NCBI RefSeq assembly: GCF_024756275.1
Contig: NZ_JANUGQ010000012.1
Location: forward strand, 62,001 to 126,000
Length of the DNA: 64,000 bases
Source of the DNA: Streptomyces pyxinae
Lineage (GTDB): Bacteria > Actinomycetota > Actinomycetes > Streptomycetales > Streptomycetaceae
Reading direction: 5' to 3'
In this document: positions 1 to 7,286 of the stretch, in pieces
How positions within the stretch are numbered: position 1 is the stretch's first letter
Layout: each line of letters opens with the position of its first letter
Translations under genes and position numbers: made by a program
The notes under the pieces: generated by a model
Database searches by the model: none
Told to the model about the DNA's origin: nothing
Seen by the model: the letters and a program-made list of their open reading frames with translations, nothing else

Positions 1-301
1 GCGCCTCGGCCGTGGTGTCCGGGGGCGCCCCGGCGTCGCTCCACGCCCGGCCGGCCCGCTCCCACAGGGTGGTCAGGTGCGCCGCCTCGGCACCGGTCGC
101 CTCGGCCAGCGCGAGCACGGCGCCCTGCGGCGGGTGCAGCCGGCCGTTCAGATAGCGTTCCCAGGACGTACGGCTGTAGCCGGTACGCCGGGCGACGGCC
201 GCCAGACCGGGACCACCCCGGTCGACCACTCCCCGGAGCTGTCCGGCGAACTCCGCGATTCGCGGGTCCAACTTCTCCGGCAACGGCTTCCAACGCGACA
301 C
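1..301 (-). CDS. HTH (XRE-like) DNA-binding protein, N-terminal part only
   Basis: The gene runs off the left edge of the window, so only about the first 100 residues are seen. The GTG start at 301 is chosen because an AGGGGG ribosome site lies about 6 bases upstream. The N-terminus (SRWKPLPEKLDPRIAEF) leads into a helix-turn-helix with AAVARRTGYSRTSWERYLNG, where the recognition helix is followed by the NGR-type loop typical of small Streptomyces XRE proteins. In related proteins this DNA-binding head is followed by a membrane-anchored or low-complexity tail, but that part is outside the window. Target and function are unknown. It is transcribed in the same direction as the DUF3017/folD genes but 240 bases separate them. 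Confidence 0.75.
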   Translation of the reverse strand, partial: MSRWKPLPEKLDPRIAEFAGQLRGVVDRGGPGLAAVARRTGYSRTSWERYLNGRLHPPQGAVLALAEATGAEAAHLTTLWERAGRAWSDAGAPPDTTAEA

Positions 302-544
302 CGGTTCCCCCTGCACTTGCTCATGTTCCGGGCGTGCCGCCCAGTTTCGCATCCGCCGAACGGCGACCGCGACGTACCGGAATGGTCACCTCCGTGCCAC
401 AGCGCTCCCCGGCGCCTTGATCCTTCTTGGCACGTGCATGACGCTGAGAAGACACTCCGGCGGCGCCCGTCCTTCCTCGGGGGTGGGGACGGTCGTCGTC
501 GGTTCAGCCGCGCTCCCGGTCCTTCGGCGGAGGCGGACGGCCCC

Positions 545-1609
545 TCAGCGGACCGCGAAGTGGACGGCCTCCTCCAGGAACGGGACCTCCAGCCAGGGAT
601 GGGGCTGCGTCATCAGCGAGAGCAGCACGATGCCGCCGCCGAGCACCCCGTAGGTGGCCATGTCGGTGAAGCGGGACCGGACGGCCAGCATCCCCACCGA
701 CGCCACGGTCCGGCGCAGTACGGCACCGGTGAGCAGGGCGACCCCGATCAGGATGGCGCCGATCCGGGACGCTTCGGCGAACGGGTCCCAGCCGACCACC
801 AACAGGCCGAGCCCGGTCATGCCGAGCACCGTGAGCAGCGGCCACTGACGGGCGGGCGCCGGGGCGTCACCGGCCGCGGCCCGGCCACCGCCCTCGGGCC
901 GGGCGGTGTCCCGGGTCAGCGTCGGCGGACGGCGCGTCCGCCCGGCCCCGGCGCCCGAGTCCTCCGAGGAGCCGCCGTCCGAAGGGCCGCCGCCCGGGGC
1001 GAGGCCGTCCGACACGGGGCCTTCCGGCCCAGGAGCATCCGGCGCGGAGCCGCCCGGCGCGGACCCCTCCGACAGCGGACGGTCCGACGCGGGATCGAAC
1101 GGCACCGGACCGTCCGGCGAAGCGGTCGCCTCCGACACCGGTCGGTCCGACGCGCGATCGTCCGAGGCCGGTCGGCCCGACGCGGGATCGTCCGACACCA
1201 GTCCGTCCGGCGAAGCGGTCGCCTCCGACACCGGTCGGTCCGACGCGGGATCGTCCGAGGCCGGTCGGTCCGACGCGGGGCCGACCGACACCGGGCCGAC
1301 CGACGCGCGATCGTCCGGCACCGGGCCGTCCGGCGCGGAACCCTTCGGGGCCGGACCGCCCGATGAAGGATCGTCCGGGATCGGAGCCGTACCGGAAACG
1401 CCCTCACCGGAGCCACCCGCACCGGACAGGTCCCGGCCGGGCAGGTCCCGGCCCGCGACCTCTGTGCCGGTGGTCTCCGTGCCCGCGACCTCCGTGCCGG
1501 AGGCGCCCGCCGGAGCGCCGGTCGCCCGGTCGCGATCCGGCGCGGTGCGCTGAGGCACGCCGCCGTCCGGCGCGGCGGGCGGCGGCCCGTCGTTCGCCCG
1601 TACGCCCAT
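545..1609 (-). CDS. DUF3017 membrane protein with long repetitive N-terminal tail
   Basis: 354 residues. The last ~100 residues form the DUF3017 membrane domain: three hydrophobic segments (around WPLLTVLGMTGLGLLVVGW, IGAILIGVALLTGAVL and TYGVLGGGIVLLSLM). The first ~240 residues are an unusual Pro/Ser/Asp/Ala-rich tail built from repeats of the type ASDRPASDDP, including a 31-residue duplication. DUF3017 proteins I know from Streptomyces are mostly little more than the membrane domain, so the tail is an expansion. The gene lies 17 bases after the folD stop in the same direction, the usual Streptomyces arrangement, so it is probably translated from the folD mRNA. Function unknown. The ATG at 1609 (MGVRANDG) is the first sensible start after folD. 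Confidence 0.82.
   Translation of the reverse strand: MGVRANDGPPPAAPDGGVPQRTAPDRDRATGAPAGASGTEVAGTETTGTEVAGRDLPGRDLSGAGGSGEGVSGTAPIPDDPSSGGPAPKGSAPDGPVPDDRASVGPVSVGPASDRPASDDPASDRPVSEATASPDGLVSDDPASGRPASDDRASDRPVSEATASPDGPVPFDPASDRPLSEGSAPGGSAPDAPGPEGPVSDGLAPGGGPSDGGSSEDSGAGAGRTRRPPTLTRDTARPEGGGRAAAGDAPAPARQWPLLTVLGMTGLGLLVVGWDPFAEASRIGAILIGVALLTGAVLRRTVASVGMLAVRSRFTDMATYGVLGGGIVLLSLMTQPHPWLEVPFLEEAVHFAVR
1111..1296. repeat. 93-bp in-frame tandem duplication in the DUF3017 gene
   Basis: Copy 1 begins at 1111 and copy 2 at 1204. Both read CGTCCGGCGAAGCGGTCGCC and continue nearly identically. The period of 93 bp equals 31 codons, so the reading frame is kept and the protein shows two copies of a SEATASPDG-headed unit. 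Shorter degenerate units (GACGCGGGATCGTCCGA-like) flank it on both sides. Confidence 0.85.
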
Positions 1610-1626
1610 GGGTCCGCCCTCCAGGC

Positions 1627-2493
1627 TCAGTTCGCGGCGGCGGACACGGCGCGCTCGGCCGCCTCGACGACATTGACCAGCAGCAGCGCGCGGGTCATCG
1701 GGCCGACACCGCCCGGGTTGGGGGCGCGCCACCCGGCGACCTCGTTGACCCCCGGGTGCACATCCCCGACGATCTTGCCGTTCTCGTCCCGGCTGACGCC
1801 CACGTCCAGGATGGCCGCGCCCGGCTTGACGTGCTCGGGCTTGATCAGGTGCGGCACCCCGGCGGCGGCCACGATGATGTCGGCCCGGCGCAGATGCGCG
1901 GCGAGGTCGCGGGTGCCGGTGTGGCACTGGGTGACCGTGGCGTTCTCGGACTTGCGGGTCAGCAGCAGCGGCATCGGGCGGCCGATGGTGGTGCCGCGTC
2001 CGACCACGACGACCTCGGCGCCGTTGAGCTCCACCCCGTGCGCCCGCAGCAGCCGGATGATGCCGTTGGGCGTGCAGGGCAGCGGGGCGGGCTCGTTGAG
2101 CACCAGACGGCCCAGGTTGGTCGGGTGCAGCCCGTCGGCGTCCTTCGCCGGGTCCATCAGCTCCAGGATCCGGTTCTCGTCGATGCCCTTGGGCAGCGGG
2201 AGCTGGACGATGTAACCGGTGCACTCCGGGTCGTCGTTGAGCTCCCGGACGACCGCCTCGATGTCCTCCTGGGTGGCGGTGGCGGGAAGTTCGCGCTGGA
2301 TGGAGGCGATACCGACCTCCGCGCAGTCGCGGTGCTTGCCCGCGACGTACTTCTGGCTGCCCGGATCGTCCCCGACCAGGATCGTGCCGAGGCCGGGCGT
2401 CACCCCTCGGGCCTTGAGGGCCGCCACACGGGCGGCCAGTTCGGACTTGATCGCGGCCGCGGCGGCCTTGCCATCGAGAATCTGGGCGGTCAT
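1627..2493 (-). CDS. folD: FolD bifunctional methylenetetrahydrofolate dehydrogenase/cyclohydrolase
   Basis: 288 residues, the normal FolD length. Cytosolic enzyme that interconverts 5,10-methylene-THF, 5,10-methenyl-THF and 10-formyl-THF, the one-carbon donor needed by PurN and PurH nearby. Visible signatures are the folate/catalytic motif with Tyr49 and Lys53 (SQKYVAGK), Gln97 in VQLPLPKG, and the NADP-binding loop VVVGRGTTIGRP at about 161-173. The ATG at 2493 (MTAQILDGKAAAAAIK) matches the family N-terminus; an upstream in-frame ATG would add 28 unrelated residues. It is followed after 17 bases by the DUF3017 gene. purH and purN lie about 1.2 kb away on the same strand, separated by an oppositely oriented RDD gene. 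Confidence 0.96.
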   Translation of the reverse strand: MTAQILDGKAAAAAIKSELAARVAALKARGVTPGLGTILVGDDPGSQKYVAGKHRDCAEVGIASIQRELPATATQEDIEAVVRELNDDPECTGYIVQLPLPKGIDENRILELMDPAKDADGLHPTNLGRLVLNEPAPLPCTPNGIIRLLRAHGVELNGAEVVVVGRGTTIGRPMPLLLTRKSENATVTQCHTGTRDLAAHLRRADIIVAAAGVPHLIKPEHVKPGAAILDVGVSRDENGKIVGDVHPGVNEVAGWRAPNPGGVGPMTRALLLVNVVEAAERAVSAAAN

Positions 2494-2843
2494 ACGGCCC
2501 ATCCTCGCGGATGACGGTGCCCGGTTCCAATTCGCCTCGGCACCGGAATCCCCCCCGGGTCGTCCAGCGCCGATCACCGGCCCAGCACCAGCCGATCACC
2601 GCCGATCACGTCCGCGCACCGGGGCGCGGCGCTGAGTGACACCGAGCGGTGGTGAGCGGCAGTGGGCGGTGCTGAACGGCATGGTGCGGCCCCGACTCGC
2701 CTCCGACTGGACAAAAAGTCGGCGTTAATACAACGATGATCGGCGCAATACGCGGGTGCGCAGGGGGGAGCAAACCGCTCAAATTGTGAAGTTCCTCCGC
2801 CTCGAACCGCTTCGTCCCCGATTCACAACGGAGGGATTTCGCC
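2494..2843. promoter_or_regulatory. Divergent promoter region between folD and the RDD gene
   Basis: 350 bases without a credible gene. The part from about 2700 to 2760 is clearly AT-richer than the surroundings (runs such as CAAAAAGTCGGCGTTAATAC), as expected for promoter DNA serving folD leftward and the RDD gene rightward. No exact -35/-10 pair can be assigned with confidence. A GGAGGG ribosome site lies about 8 bases before the RDD ATG. Confidence 0.5.
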
Positions 2844-3527
2844 ATGAGCTTCGGCGATCCGAACAATCCTTACTCGCAGCAGCCTCAGCAGCCCCAGCAG
2901 CCCCAGCAGCCGTACGGCCAGCCCCCGCAGCCCTATGGGCAGCCGCAGCCGCCGGCCGGTCAGCCGGGCTACGGCTACCCGCAGCAGGCGCCCGGTGGCG
3001 TGCCCCCGCAGGGCGGTCAGCCCGGCTACGGCTACCCCCAGCAGCCGGGCCAGCCGTACGGCGCGTACCCGCAGGCCCCGATACCGCCGATGGGCATGGG
3101 CGGCGGGCTGCCGCCGCTGGCCCACTGGGGGCAGCGCGTCGGCGCCTATCTGCTCGACATGCTGATCATCATGGGCCCGATGTACCTGCTCTCGGGCATC
3201 GGCGCCGCGGCGGGCGAGAACTCCGCGTTCGCCACGATCCTGGGCCTGCTCGGCTTCGTCTACATGATCGGCATGGCGATCTTCCAGCTGATCAAGGAAG
3301 GCAGCACCGGCCAGAGCATCGGCAAGAAGGTCCTCGGCATCAGCCTGCTGCGCGAGGCGGACGGCCGCACCCTCGGTTTCGGCTTCGCCTTCGTGCGCAA
3401 GCTGGCCCACTTCCTGGACAGCATCGCCTGCTACCTCGGCTGGCTGTGGCCGCTCTGGGACGACAAGAACCAGACCTTCGCCGACAAGGTGTGCAGCACC
3501 GTCGTCATCAAGGTCAACAAGGGCTGA
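2844..3527 (+). CDS. RDD-family membrane protein with Gln/Pro/Tyr-rich N-terminus
   Basis: 227 residues. The first ~85 residues are a repetitive Q/P/G/Y tail (QQPQQPQQP, GQPGYGYPQQ units) of the kind carried by many actinobacterial membrane proteins. The RDD domain starts near LAHWGQRVGAYLLDMLIIMG and contains its hallmark Arg and Asp-Asp-type positions, a second membrane span (FATILGLLGFVYMIGMAIF), and the GQSIGKKVLGISLL motif typical of RDD proteins. A C-terminal segment ends ADKVCSTVVI. The ATG at 2844 has a GGAGGG site upstream. The biochemical role is unknown; members are suspected transport or envelope proteins. It is convergent with purH, with a strong hairpin between them. Confidence 0.9.
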   Translation: MSFGDPNNPYSQQPQQPQQPQQPYGQPPQPYGQPQPPAGQPGYGYPQQAPGGVPPQGGQPGYGYPQQPGQPYGAYPQAPIPPMGMGGGLPPLAHWGQRVGAYLLDMLIIMGPMYLLSGIGAAAGENSAFATILGLLGFVYMIGMAIFQLIKEGSTGQSIGKKVLGISLLREADGRTLGFGFAFVRKLAHFLDSIACYLGWLWPLWDDKNQTFADKVCSTVVIKVNKG

Positions 3528-3555
3528 GCGACAGGCGACCCCGCACAACGGGCAC

Positions 3556-3600
3556 GCCGAGAGGTCGTGCCGGGCGGACCGCCCGGCACGACCTCTCGGC
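3556..3600. terminator. Bidirectional hairpin terminator between RDD gene and purH
   Basis: A perfect 22-bp inverted repeat around a single base at 3578: GCCGAGAGGTCGTGCCGGGC on the left and its complement on the right. No U-tract follows, as is common for Streptomyces terminators. It sits between two convergent genes. Confidence 0.85.
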
Positions 3601-3658
3601 CCGGGGGCCGCGCCACCCGCCGTCCGGCGGTGCGGCGCGGCCCCGTTCCGTGCCCGTG

Positions 3659-3687
3659 CCCGTTCCCGTTCCCGTTCCCGTTCCCGT
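3659..3687. repeat. Hexamer microsatellite CCCGTT
   Basis: About five consecutive CCCGTT units directly beyond the purH stop codon, preceded by degenerate CCCGTG copies. It is outside any gene. Confidence 0.85.
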
Positions 3688-3696
3688 GATCGGGAG

Positions 3697-5328
3697 TCAG
3701 TGGAAGAAGTGGCGGGTGCCGGTGAAGTACATCGTCACGCCGGCCGCCCGCGCCGCCTCCACCACCTGCTCGTCACGGACCGAACCGCCCGGCTGCACCA
3801 CGGCCCTGACACCAGCCGAGGTGAGGATCTCCAGCCCGTCTGGGAACGGGAAGAAGGCGTCGGAGGCGGCGTACGACCCCCGGCCCCGCTCGGCGCCGGC
3901 CCGTTCGACGGCCAGCTTGGCGGAGTCCACCCGGTTCACCTGGCCCATGCCCACACCCACGCTGGCGCCGTCCTTGGCGAGCAGGATGGCGTTGGACTTG
4001 ACGGCCCGGCAGGCCCGCCAGGCGAACGCCAGCTCGGCCAGTTCGTCGGCGGAGAGCGGCTCACCGGCGGCGAGCGTCCAATTGGCCGGGTCGTCGCCCT
4101 CGGCCTGGAGCCGGTCGGCCGCCTGCACCAGCACCCCGCCGTCGATGGGCTTGACCTCGACCGCGCCGGCGGGGGCGCCGGGGGCGCGGAGCACCCGGAT
4201 GTTCTTCTTGCGGGCCAGCACCTCGACGGCGCCGTCCTCGTAGCCGGGGGCGACCACGACCTCGGTGAAGATCTCGGCCACCTGCTCGGCCATCGCCACC
4301 GACACCGGCCGGTTGACCGCGATCACCCCGCCGAACGCGGAGAGCGGGTCGCAGGCGTGCGCCTTGCGGTGCGCCTCGGCCACATCGGCGCCGACCGCGA
4401 TGCCGCAAGGGTTGGCGTGCTTGATGATCGCCACACAGGGCTCGGCGTGGTCGTACGCGGCCCGGCGCGCGGCGTCGGTGTCGGTGTAGTTGTTGTACGA
4501 CATCTCCTTGCCGTGCAGCTGCTCGGCACCGGCCAGTCCGCCGCCCTCGCCGGAGACGTAGAGCGCCGCGTCCTGGTGCGGGTTCTCGCCATACCGCAGG
4601 ACGTTCTCCCGCTCGTAGGCGGAGCCGATGAAGTCGGGCAGCCCGCTCTCGTCGGCGGGGGCGTACGAGGAAGCGAACCAGGAGGCCACGGCCACGTCGT
4701 AGGCGGCGGTGTGCCGGAACGCCTCGGCGGCCAGCCGCTTGCGGGCCGCCAGGTCGAAGCCGCCGGTGCGGACGGCGGCGAGCACATCGGCGTACCGCTC
4801 GGGCGAGGTGACGACCGCGACCGACGGGTGGTTCTTGGCGGCGGCGCGCACCATGGAGGGGCCGCCGATGTCGATCTGCTCCACGCACTCGTCCGGGGTG
4901 GCGCCCGAGGCGACCGTCTCCCGGAACGGGTACAGGTTCACCACGACCAGCTCGAACGGAGCCACGCCCAGCTCGGCCAGCTGCTCGCGGTGGGCGTCCA
5001 GCCGGAGGTCGGCGAGGATGCCCGCGTGCACCCGGGGGTGCAGGGTCTTGACCCGGCCGTCCAGGCACTCGGGGAAGCCGGTCAGCTCCTCCACCCTGGT
5101 GACCGGCACCCCGGCGGCGGCGATCCGCCCGGCGGTGGACCCGGTGGACACCAGCTCCACGCCCGCCTCGTGCAGCCCGCGCGCGAGCTCCTCCAGGCCG
5201 GCCTTGTCATAGACGCTGATCAGCGCGCGACGAATGGGCTTGTTCACCGACTCCCCCGAGGCCACCGGGTCCACCAGCTCTCCCGACTTCACGGACTCCC
5301 CGGACTCCTCCGACTTCACCGGACCCAT
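3697..5328 (-). CDS. purH: PurH bifunctional AICAR transformylase/IMP cyclohydrolase
   Basis: 543 residues from the ATG at 5328. It catalyses the last two steps to IMP in the cytosol: formylation of AICAR with 10-formyl-THF, then ring closure. The N-terminal cyclohydrolase (MGS-like) domain begins at RRALISVYDKAGLEELARGL and includes STGSTAGRIAAAGVPV and NLYPFRETVA. The transformylase half shows SYNNYTDTDAARRA, the catalytic Lys-His in IIKHANPCGIAVGAD, and the conserved C-terminus MYFTGTRHFFH. The start is uncertain: the first 27 residues (GESVKSGELVDPV region) are low-complexity and not part of the family. A GTG at 5247 with a close GGGGGAG site gives 516 residues, nearer the usual ~523. It is the downstream partner of purN, 13 bases away. 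Confidence 0.95.
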   Translation of the reverse strand: MGPVKSEESGESVKSGELVDPVASGESVNKPIRRALISVYDKAGLEELARGLHEAGVELVSTGSTAGRIAAAGVPVTRVEELTGFPECLDGRVKTLHPRVHAGILADLRLDAHREQLAELGVAPFELVVVNLYPFRETVASGATPDECVEQIDIGGPSMVRAAAKNHPSVAVVTSPERYADVLAAVRTGGFDLAARKRLAAEAFRHTAAYDVAVASWFASSYAPADESGLPDFIGSAYERENVLRYGENPHQDAALYVSGEGGGLAGAEQLHGKEMSYNNYTDTDAARRAAYDHAEPCVAIIKHANPCGIAVGADVAEAHRKAHACDPLSAFGGVIAVNRPVSVAMAEQVAEIFTEVVVAPGYEDGAVEVLARKKNIRVLRAPGAPAGAVEVKPIDGGVLVQAADRLQAEGDDPANWTLAAGEPLSADELAELAFAWRACRAVKSNAILLAKDGASVGVGMGQVNRVDSAKLAVERAGAERGRGSYAASDAFFPFPDGLEILTSAGVRAVVQPGGSVRDEQVVEAARAAGVTMYFTGTRHFFH

Positions 5329-5341
5329 CGAACCCACCGAA

Positions 5342-5968
5342 TTAACCGACGTCACCAACACGAACCTTTCGTCCCTCGATGCGGTAGCCGTGCCGGGCGA
5401 GACGCCCCACGACCTCGACGAGCAGCGAGCGCTCGACTTCCTTGACGCGCTCGTGCAGAGCGCTCTCGTCGTCCTCGTTCCGCACCTCGACCACGCCCTG
5501 GGCGATGATCGGGCCGGTGTCGACGCCGTCGTCGACGAAGTGGACGGTGCACCCGGTGACCTTCGCGCCGTACGCGAGGGCGTCCCGCACCCCGTGGGCA
5601 CCGGGAAAACTGGGCAGCAGCGCCGGGTGGGTGTTCACCGTCCGGCCGCCGAACCGGGCCAGGAACTCCTGGCCGACGATCTTCATGAACCCGGCCGAGA
5701 TCACCAGGTCGGGGCGGTACGCGGCGGTCGCCTCGGCCAGCGCCCGGTCCCAGTCGTCCCGGGTCGGGTAGTCCTTGACGCGGCGGACGAAGGTGGGCAG
5801 CCCGGCCCGCTCGGCCCGGTCGAGACCGGCGATCGCGTCCCGGTCCGCGCCGACCGCGACGATCCGGGCGCCGTAGCCGTCGGGATCGGCGGCGATCGCG
5901 TCGAGCAGGGCCTGGAGGTTGGTCCCCGATCCGGAGACCAGGACGACGAGGCGGGCGGGGGCGGCCAC
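5342..5968 (-). CDS. purN: PurN phosphoribosylglycinamide formyltransferase
   Basis: 208 residues. It transfers a formyl group from 10-formyl-THF to GAR in purine synthesis. Visible motifs are the phosphate loop VVLVSGSGTNLQALL at the N-terminus, the catalytic Asn and His in VNTHPALLPSFPGAHG, and the catalytic Asp region TVHFVDDGVDTGPIIAQG. The GTG at 5968 (VAAPARLVVL) is chosen because the fold begins only a few residues later; the ribosome site is weak (GAAAAGAG). The stop codon is 13 bases before the proposed purH start, so purN and purH form an operon. The promoter must lie in the 320-base spacer upstream. Confidence 0.95.
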   Translation of the reverse strand: MAAPARLVVLVSGSGTNLQALLDAIAADPDGYGARIVAVGADRDAIAGLDRAERAGLPTFVRRVKDYPTRDDWDRALAEATAAYRPDLVISAGFMKIVGQEFLARFGGRTVNTHPALLPSFPGAHGVRDALAYGAKVTGCTVHFVDDGVDTGPIIAQGVVEVRNEDDESALHERVKEVERSLLVEVVGRLARHGYRIEGRKVRVGDVG

Positions 5969-6288
5969 GGGGGACTCTTTTCGCGTTGCGGGCGCCGCGC
6001 GGGCCCGTCCGCCGCCGGTCCGGGGCACACCTCGGGACCGCCCGGTGGACTGCTCGTGGGCTGCTTGACTACGTATTTGTACGGTCGTACGAACGAAACG
6101 CGTCCCTCAGTAGGGGAACTCTACGAAGCCGCCGACCGTCAGCAACGATACCGGCACACCGGACCGCCCCCACGGGACGGGGGCGGAACCGGGGGGTAGC
6201 GTCTGGGAACGGAGCCGTCCCCAGCCGGACGGGCACGACGACAGAAGACCCCTGTTTGTTCTGGGTCTGAGGGGAAGACGTTCACCAC
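5969..6288. promoter_or_regulatory. Divergent promoter region of purN and the 6289 membrane-protein gene
   Basis: 320 bases without a gene. TTGACT at 6065-6070 followed after 17 bases by TACGAA (6088-6093) is a fair rightward promoter. The same place carries TTGTACGGTCGTACG (6077-6091), an operator-like sequence whose 13-base core recurs at 52591. A GGGGAAG ribosome-like site stands 11 bases before the ATG at 6289. Confidence 0.45.
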
Positions 6289-7215
6289 ATGCCGGACCGA
6301 CGCCGCCGAACGGCCGACCACCTCCTGCCGCGGGACCGCCGTCAGACGGACGAGGACAACCCGTTCGCCCCTCCGCCCGAGGGCCGGCCCGACCAGCCGT
6401 GGCAGCCCCGCCGTCCGGCCCACGGCCCGCACGGCTCGTCGGACTCCTCCGGCGCGTCCGGCTCCGGCTCCTCGGATCCCGCCGGCTCCCCGGATTCCCC
6501 CGGCACCGGCGCCGGCACCGGCGGCGAACAGGATGGGCAGCCGGGCCAGTCCGGCTGGGGGAGCCAGTGGAGCCCGCGCCAGCCGGGGCGCTCCTCCGGT
6601 GGCTTCGGCGGCCGGCCGGGCGGTGACCAGCAGGAGGGCTGGGGCCGGCCGGGCGGCGAGCAGCGCCCGGGGAACGGCCAGGGCGGCGGACCGGCGAAGC
6701 CGCGCTGGGACCCCACCGACCCCGCGCAGCGCCGCGCCCGGTACGCCCTGCTCTCGGGCATGTGGGCGTTCTTCTTCTCGATCTTCGACTTCTCCGAGGT
6801 GGCCCTGCTCCTCGGCGCCCTCGGCCTCTACTGGGGCATCAGCTCCCTGCGCGCCCGGCCGGGCGGTACGGAACGGACGGCGGCCGGTTCCCCCGGTACG
6901 CCGGCCGGCTCCCCCGGTACGGCACCCGGCGGTACGGCGTCCGGTGCGAACGGTACGGCCGCCCCGGCACCCGGCTACGGGACGGCGCCCGGCTACGGGA
7001 CCCCGAGCCCCGGCCGGTCGCAGCGGACGGCCGCGGTGAGCGGACTGGTGACGGCGGCGCTGGCGCTGGTCATCGTGGCCGCCACCTTCACGGTGCAGCT
7101 GGTCTACCGGGACTACTACACCTGCGTGGACGACGCCCTGACCCGCACCGGCCAGCTGGCCTGCAACAAGGAGCTGCCGGCCCCGCTGCGGGACGTCTTC
7201 GGCGTTCAGGAGTAG
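6289..7215 (+). CDS. Membrane protein with disordered Pro/Gly-rich N-terminus
   Basis: 308 residues. Residues ~1-145 are hydrophilic and low-complexity, beginning with a TDEDNPFAPPPEGRPDQPWQP stretch that is conserved in Streptomyces counterparts as I remember them. Two membrane segments follow (YALLSGMWAFFFSIFDFSEVA with LLLGALGLYWGISSL, and AVSGLVTAALALVIVAATFTV) separated by a Gly/Thr/Ala-rich linker. The C-terminal extracytoplasmic piece (YTCVDDALTRTGQLACNKELP) has two Cys residues that could form a disulfide. No enzymatic motif is seen and the function is unknown. It is divergent from purN and convergent with the DUF6350 gene. Confidence 0.82.
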   Translation: MPDRRRRTADHLLPRDRRQTDEDNPFAPPPEGRPDQPWQPRRPAHGPHGSSDSSGASGSGSSDPAGSPDSPGTGAGTGGEQDGQPGQSGWGSQWSPRQPGRSSGGFGGRPGGDQQEGWGRPGGEQRPGNGQGGGPAKPRWDPTDPAQRRARYALLSGMWAFFFSIFDFSEVALLLGALGLYWGISSLRARPGGTERTAAGSPGTPAGSPGTAPGGTASGANGTAAPAPGYGTAPGYGTPSPGRSQRTAAVSGLVTAALALVIVAATFTVQLVYRDYYTCVDDALTRTGQLACNKELPAPLRDVFGVQE

Positions 7216-7286
7216 CGGGAGTAGCAGGAGTAGGCGGGAGTGGCAGGCGGGGGCGGGAGGCCGGAGCGCCCTCCCCGGCGGGCCGG

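Noticed and set aside
5247..5328. purH N-terminal extension as a separate gene or frameshift
   Set aside because: The frame is continuous with purH; it is only an uncertain start, either the ATG at 5328 or the GTG at 5247.
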